Both the position numbers and the translations under genes were made by a program. DNA of 64,000 nt from Carya illinoinensis. Lineage: Eukaryota > Streptophyta > Magnoliopsida > Fagales > Juglandaceae. The stretch covers positions 3,447,501 through 3,511,500 of the forward strand of contig NC_056757.1 in assembly GCF_018687715.1 (NCBI RefSeq). The letters run 5' to 3'. Each line of letters starts with the position of its first letter. The first letter of the stretch is position 1. The notes below the pieces were generated by a model. The model searched no databases, was not told the DNA's origin, and worked only from the letters and a program-made list of their open reading frames with translations. Positions 59,210 to 64,000 of the stretch are shown in pieces.

Positions 59210-59864
59210 CTCCTACTTCCCTCACAACACGGCTAATAAAATGAAAAGCTCATTGTTTGATCAACTTTACTTGTACCAGTTACAAACTTTAGAGAAAACT
59301 TATTCCCCGGGCCTGGCCAACACGTCAAGATTTTTCAAAGATGCCATTTGTGGGCCACACGATGTTTTTCCTCATTCGTCGTTTTATGAGATCGGCCCAC
59401 AATTAATCAATGTTTACACGAAAAGTAAAGGCCGGAACGTAGCTCATGACATCTGCTTTACGGGTTTTTTTTTTTTTTTGTTGATTTTGTTCGTTTCGAG
59501 AGTGGAAATTTTGATGCCAGCCGCCTTGGTTTCCATGAGAAATGGTTTAAAGTTCAAAGCTTTTGACAGAGTCAAGGAGTCGAGTCGTTCTAGTCCGAGT
59601 CAATGCAGAAAATGAGTAGGATACTTCCTCACCTCCTCGGACTCTTCGGCCCTGTAGGATTTCCCAAATGCACAGACCTCGGCCTGCTTTTACAAGTCAT
59701 CCCTTCTCCAGTTCCCGAGTCTACTGCCGTGTTAAACTGAGAAACTCCATATTATATTGTGAAGCCAGCAGGAGCAACAAAAATAATTATCTGAACACGT
59801 TGTTTGTTTTATCGATCCCTAGAATATTAGGTTGTTGCTGGTGAATTGGGAGTTTAATTGGGAT
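55786..59864. other. Intergenic spacer between the two LRK10L loci
   Basis: No kinase exon of the upstream pseudogene is found here. At 56763–56770 there is a good TATA box (tataaata), followed by an ORF of 71 codons (56777–56992) with no recognised family; this could be the promoter and start of an LTR or of an unknown transcript. C29 tract at 59178–59206. The last 200 bp should contain the promoter of the intact LRK10L gene. Confidence 0.45.
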
Positions 59865-62628
59865 ATGGCTTCTGTCTCCCTCTTTGTTTTCTTTCTTGTC
59901 TCATACCTCGGGTTGCTTCTGTCGGCCGGACAAGAAGAATCATCATACACCCAGAACTGTCGTCGCCTTCTTTGTGGAGATCTGGAGAAGATCGGCTTCC
60001 CATTCATCGATATCACAGACCCAAAATGTTATGTTGGCATCGTAAATTGTAACGAAGAAACTCATCAGACGATCCAACTGGGGACCGGTGAAAGACAGTA
60101 CGAACTTACAAGCATTGGAAGGATTCCTGAACAGCCTAATGCTTATGTCCTGGGTATCCGGGACCAGAAGCTTTCGGAGAACTTGACTTCCGGTAGATGC
60201 AAATTCATAACGAATCCAACTATCCTCCCCCGATTTCCATTCATCTCTTTACAAATCAAGTCACACAATCGGACCTTTGTCAAATGCGACAAAGCTGTCA
60301 AAAAGTTTGGCTGGATGCAATCGAGCGATATTAAGTGCGAAGACGGTTATTATCTCTACGATGGTCATCCAAGCGATGGTTTTCCTCCTGGATGTTCCCC
60401 TATTCAGCTCCCAATAAAGCCGCGGCCAAGTGAGAGTGAACCGTATCCCGTTGAGTTCGAACTTCTAGTGAATGTGTCTGATGATTGTTCCCCGTGCCAT
60501 GAGAAAGAAGGACAATGCCAGATCGACAGAAACATTTATTGTCCAAAGAAAGGTATGGGATACACAAATCCATTCATGATACAAAGAAAGTTTATTTTTT
60601 ATTAATTTTTATATTGTAGTTATTCCTAGTACAGGTGCTAGTACTCGTGTAGTTTGTACCATGCCATTATATATATATATATATATATAGTTCAGTGCTC
60701 CTCTATGTATATGTGCAGTAATTAAGTTTTATATATTCGGATTGGTTTTGAATTTAGATGATGAGATCATCAAATATTAGAAACAACTTTGTCGCAATGA
60801 AAGAAATCTGTATGCGAACGACATGAGCTGGCTGACGGTGCTTTGTTACTAACCCTTTTAAGATTTCAAAGGATCGATGCCCAATTCTTCTCAAACTGAC
60901 ACCATTTTGTTGTATCTTCTTTGCAGGGAAGAAGAGTAAAGTGTTGGCGATAGCCTTGGGTAAGCTGCCTCTTCAATCTAATTTTTGTTTCTGTTAAATT
61001 GATATTCACACGTGCCATCTGAGATCATTTGGGGGCACCAACAATACAAACAATTCTGCCCCTGTCCGAGACCCAAATCCGGTCACACCTTCCCATTTCT
61101 TGAGATTAATACAGAAATGCTTGGTCTATTGTGTCTTCGTGGCATATAAATTAATTGCAACTCCTAATTTTATCATGAACTTTGGTCATCGCTCAATTTT
61201 CTCCATTTCTATAATTCTAGGGCATTTATTATATAAGGAATCTAGTGAGAGACTTCCTACTTACATACATAACTTATTTCAGTTCCATTATATTCTGTAG
61301 AGGCTTCTTGTCTACCTATTAATCAAAAGTTAACTCATTCACCGGTAAAGATAGTAAAATCAGGGTATCTATATAATTTTTGCTGCTTCATTTTTACTCT
61401 AGAATTACCTAAAGAAAGCCAATTTTGCTTAGTTCCATGACTCCCTAAATACATTGTTTGAGTTACTCTGGTTTATGCGCTAGTTCATAATACTTTTTCT
61501 TTTATTACAGCCACTTTATCTGTTGCCATTGGAGTTCTAATAGTCATTGGCCTCAGCTTTAGGCGAAAGTTTAGATCCATTTTGAAGAAGGAAAGTCTAA
61601 CACATCAGAATGTCGAGGCCTTTCTAAGGAATAATGGACCTTTTGGTATAAGAAGATACAGTTACTCGGATATAAAGAAAATGACCAACTTCCTCAAAGA
61701 TAAATTAGGCCAAGGAGGTTATGGTAGCGTCTACAAGGGGAAGTTACAAGATGGGTCTATGGTGGCAGTAAAAGTTTTGAAAGGATCAATAGGAAATGGA
61801 GAGGAATTCATAAACGAGGTTGCCAGCATTAGTAGGACCTCACATGTCAACATTGTTACTCTTAGGGGCTTTTGTTTTGAGGGTTCCAAAAGAGCTCTTG
61901 TTTATGAATTTATGCCTAATGGATCTCTAGAGAAGTTCATATTTAAAAAAGATTCACCATCTAATCATCAATTGCAGTGGGAAACATTGTATAAGATTGC
62001 AATTGGCATAGCTCGAGGATTAGAGTACTTGCATAGAGGTTGTAACAATCGAATCTTGCATTTTGACATAAAGCCTCACAATATTCTTTTAGATGAGAAC
62101 TTTTGTCCAAAGATCTCAGATTTTGGCCTTGCAAAAGTATGCCCTAGAGAACAAAGTATCATATCAATGTTGGGTGCAAGAGGAACTGCAGGATATATAG
62201 CTCCAGAAGTATTTTGTAGAAACTTCGGAGGGGTCTCTCACAAATCAGATGTTTACAGCTATGGAATGATGGTTTTGGAAATGGTTGGAGGTAGAAAGAA
62301 TATAGATGCTGAGGTTGATCATACTAGTGAAATTTTCTTTCCACATTGGATTTACAGGCGCCTTGAACTCAATGAAGAACTAACATTGCATGGTCTCAAG
62401 ACTGAAGAGGATCGACAAAATGCAAAGAAGATGACAATAGTGAGCTTGTGGTGCATACAGACTGACCCATCAAACCGGCCAGCAATGAGTAGAGTTGTCG
62501 AAATGTTGGAAATGAGCCTCAATGCCTTGCAAATTCCTCCTAAACCTTTCTTGTCTTCCCCGTCAAGACTAGAAGCTGATTCTTCGACTATAATGGTTCT
62601 ATCTCATTCTGGTTCTAAGGTTCTCTAA
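59865..62628 (+). CDS. LRK10L-type receptor-like kinase, 612 aa, three exons
   Basis: Exons are 59865–60552, 60927–60959 and 61511–62628, all GT–AG; the sum of 1,839 nt is exactly 613 codons. The upstream in-frame TTG at 59832 was rejected in favour of the ATG that starts a signal peptide (MASVSLFVFFLVSYLGLLLS). Order: signal peptide (1–21); GUB_WAK_bind ectodomain (CRRLLCGDLEKIGFPF onward) and a Cys-rich stretch ending CSPCHEKEGQCQIDRNIYC (to about 230); a 33-nt exon and membrane helix (235–257); kinase (about 290–590) with LGQGGYGSVYKG, VAVK (Lys328), HFD (424–426) in place of HRD, DFG (444–446) and GTAGYIAPE. LRK10L kinases sit in the plasma membrane and include the cereal Lr10-locus kinase and stress-response members. 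The HFD makes it a non-RD kinase, often seen in immune receptors; that role is inferred. Confidence 0.93.
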
Positions 62629-63090
62629 AAAAATATTTTTCTTGAATAGGAAATCTTAATTCTCGAAAGCAATTGGGTATATTTTTCAGTTTGATCAAAT
62701 ATTAGCTTGTTGATGCACCTTCAGTTGAAGACTTGCCCAACTTTAACTGCCTAAAATATGCAGTATTATCTAGCTTGATGGCTCGATCACATCATATTCT
62801 TTGGCATTATCTGACTTCATCCCTTAACTGAGTTATCAAATCTATCTAAGGGTTGATTAAGAACAGAAGAGATATGTCTCATAATCCCTGGCTAGAATTA
62901 TCACTAGAATTATTTTCCTTACACTTTATTGAAAGCTTTCACTGACTTTAGTCTATTTATGTATTTTCACAACGAGGGGCAAATCCATTGATTTGAGTTG
63001 ATCTGTTTGCATATGTGTGATATTACTTGGAAAATAGATACTACTATTAAGTAAATTGGCCAAACAATTTTTACAATACTGAAATTTATC
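62629..63090. other. Intergenic DNA (convergent 3' ends)
   Basis: 3' region of the LRK10L gene on the plus strand and of the glycosyltransferase pseudogene on the minus strand. No other feature seen. Confidence 0.6.
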
Positions 63091-63732
63091 TTATGGATTA
63101 AACCCAAGCAATGTTGGAGCTAGTTTTAGCAAAGGCTTTAGGGTGTTTGGTTAAAACTTCCTCACAAAAAGAATGCAAACCGCGGTCATGCTACCATTAT
63201 AAGTACAATTAAATCCATTTCTCCCCTGATTCAAAATGCTTTCTACACATCCTTCCTCGCAAACTTGTTGGGTGTGACCACCTTTGGACCAATCAACCCA
63301 AGTGATGCTCCTATTTGAGTTAATGTCTAGGTGAGTTTTGGTCTCGAGGGTTGCCAAGTATTTCTCATCCATGTAACATGGAGGCTTGCCATGATTCTCA
63401 AAAATGGGGTAGTATGCGACATCTAATACTATTTGTACGGCTAGCTTCCAGTGAACTTCGAACCATTGGTTGCCTTTATGCCAATCAGACAATGATATCG
63501 TCGGCCACATGCGCATATTATACCGTCCTCGACCCATGGGTCGTGGATCATCAAATGAGCCAACAAAACTATGGTTAGAGTTGATGAGGTAGTTGTAAAT
63601 TATTGTGCAGTTGAATAGAGGAATGCATGTTTCAGAGAGCAACACAAATCTTTCATTGGAGAAATCAAGTAGGGCATTAGCTAATAGGCGCTTCTCCGCA
63701 TCCATCATTGTGGCTTGTTCCCACTCCACAGG
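63091..63732 (-). pseudogene. DUF266 / GT14 (core-2/I-branching type) glycosyltransferase, decayed last exon
   Basis: The exon starts after an acceptor (tttgcag at 63733–63739 on the minus strand) with PVEWEQATMMDAEKRLLANA and continues through NERFVLLSETCIPLFNC, NSNHSFVGSFDDP, RGRYNMRMWP, WHKGNQWFEVHW, PPCYMDEKYLATL and RSITWVDWSKGG. These are the conserved blocks of plant DUF266 proteins, type II Golgi enzymes related to core-2 N-acetylglucosaminyltransferase. After SKGG the frame is shifted, then NGFNCTYNGSMTAVCILFVRKF returns. A TAA follows, with the usual PLL..APTLLGF tail beyond it, up to a final TAA at 63091. At least two frameshifts and one nonsense codon make it non-functional. Upstream exons lie past 63800 and may be outside the window. 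Confidence 0.82.
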
Positions 63733-63739
63733 CTGCAAA

Positions 63740-64000
63740 ACAAAATACAATTCAAATTAAATTTGTAATAAGATGCCTTAATGCGGTATGCCATATTGAA
63801 GTTTTTGATCGAATAGTTTCATGACTGGCGGTCATTGCTGCATTTTTGCTTCCAGACCTTTTTCTAAAATTTTAACTCGATTTTATAGATCAATTATAGC
63901 TTGTGATTTTGTGCTTTCTTTTGCTACTCCAAATTGTATTTGGCACATTCAGTCGGGTATGAAAATTTAAAATTGCAAGCTAGCATATTATAAGGAACCA
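63740..64000. other. Intron and window end
   Basis: Upstream intron of the DUF266 pseudogene on the minus strand. No further exon is recognisable before the window edge. Confidence 0.5.

Noticed and set aside
1..64000. tRNA, rRNA, organellar or bacterial-type features
   Set aside because: Looked for and not seen; no cloverleaf-like or rRNA-like sequence was recognised by eye, though a tRNA scan would be needed to be certain.

Overview
This is a nuclear eudicot plant window. It has split genes with GT–AG introns, plant-specific families (Aux/IAA, LRR-RLK, LRK10-like RLK, PPR, FAR1-like, zf-GRF), Copia elements, a plant-type LINE and many MITEs in AT-rich DNA. Several MITEs carry 'tctcatctcatct'-type and 'gtgttt(a/g)gttg...' ends that I associate with Fagales, perhaps Juglandaceae (walnut/hickory). 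That is inference from memory of repeats, not a proven assignment.

Layout. (1) 26–7444: an old, decayed minus-strand Copia element with LTRs, PBS and a GTAAC target duplication. Its leader holds a GC-rich cluster of palindromes. (2) 9174–16931: a nine-exon alpha/beta-hydrolase gene (Arabidopsis At1g15060/At1g73750 type). A 1,338-bp solo LTR with a perfect CTATG duplication sits in intron 4. (3) 21492–22901: a degron-less Aux/IAA gene of the IAA32/IAA34 type with an apparent 1-nt frameshift in exon 1. (4) 23.4–24.3 kb: two MITEs. (5) 25408–27702 (minus): an intact two-exon LRR receptor kinase of the ZAR1 type. (6) 28–38.2 kb: a fragment zone with a MITE, a C-terminal PPR fragment, a broken FAR1/MULE-like gene, a higher-order minisatellite, a broken zf-GRF coiled-coil gene, a telomere-like tract and a polypurine minisatellite. 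(7) 38224–47287: a young plus-strand Copia element (TSD TAAAG, LTRs about 1% different). It is split in its reverse transcriptase by a 3,294-bp LTR-like insertion (TSD CATTG) that carries six tandem hairpin repeats. (8) 48473–48706 (minus): a small one-exon membrane protein gene, followed by two MITEs. (9) 51748–54653: a 5'-truncated, decayed LINE with a 13-bp target duplication inside an older tandem duplication. (10) 54946–62628: an orphan LRK10L ectodomain exon with a nonsense codon, then, about 4 kb on, an intact three-exon LRK10L receptor kinase. (11) 63091–63732 (minus): the decayed last exon of a DUF266/GT14 glycosyltransferase gene that continues past the window.

The genes do not form an operon-like unit. 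Host functions are separate: one hydrolase, one auxin-pathway regulator, two receptor kinases and one small membrane protein. Most of the rest is mobile-element material of several ages. Because both nested insertions keep perfect target duplications, their order can be read directly. I found no CRISPR array, rRNA or tRNA gene, and no convincing new multi-gene system. The most unusual items are the hairpin array in the nested LTR, the palindrome cluster in the older Copia leader and the frameshifted degron-less Aux/IAA.
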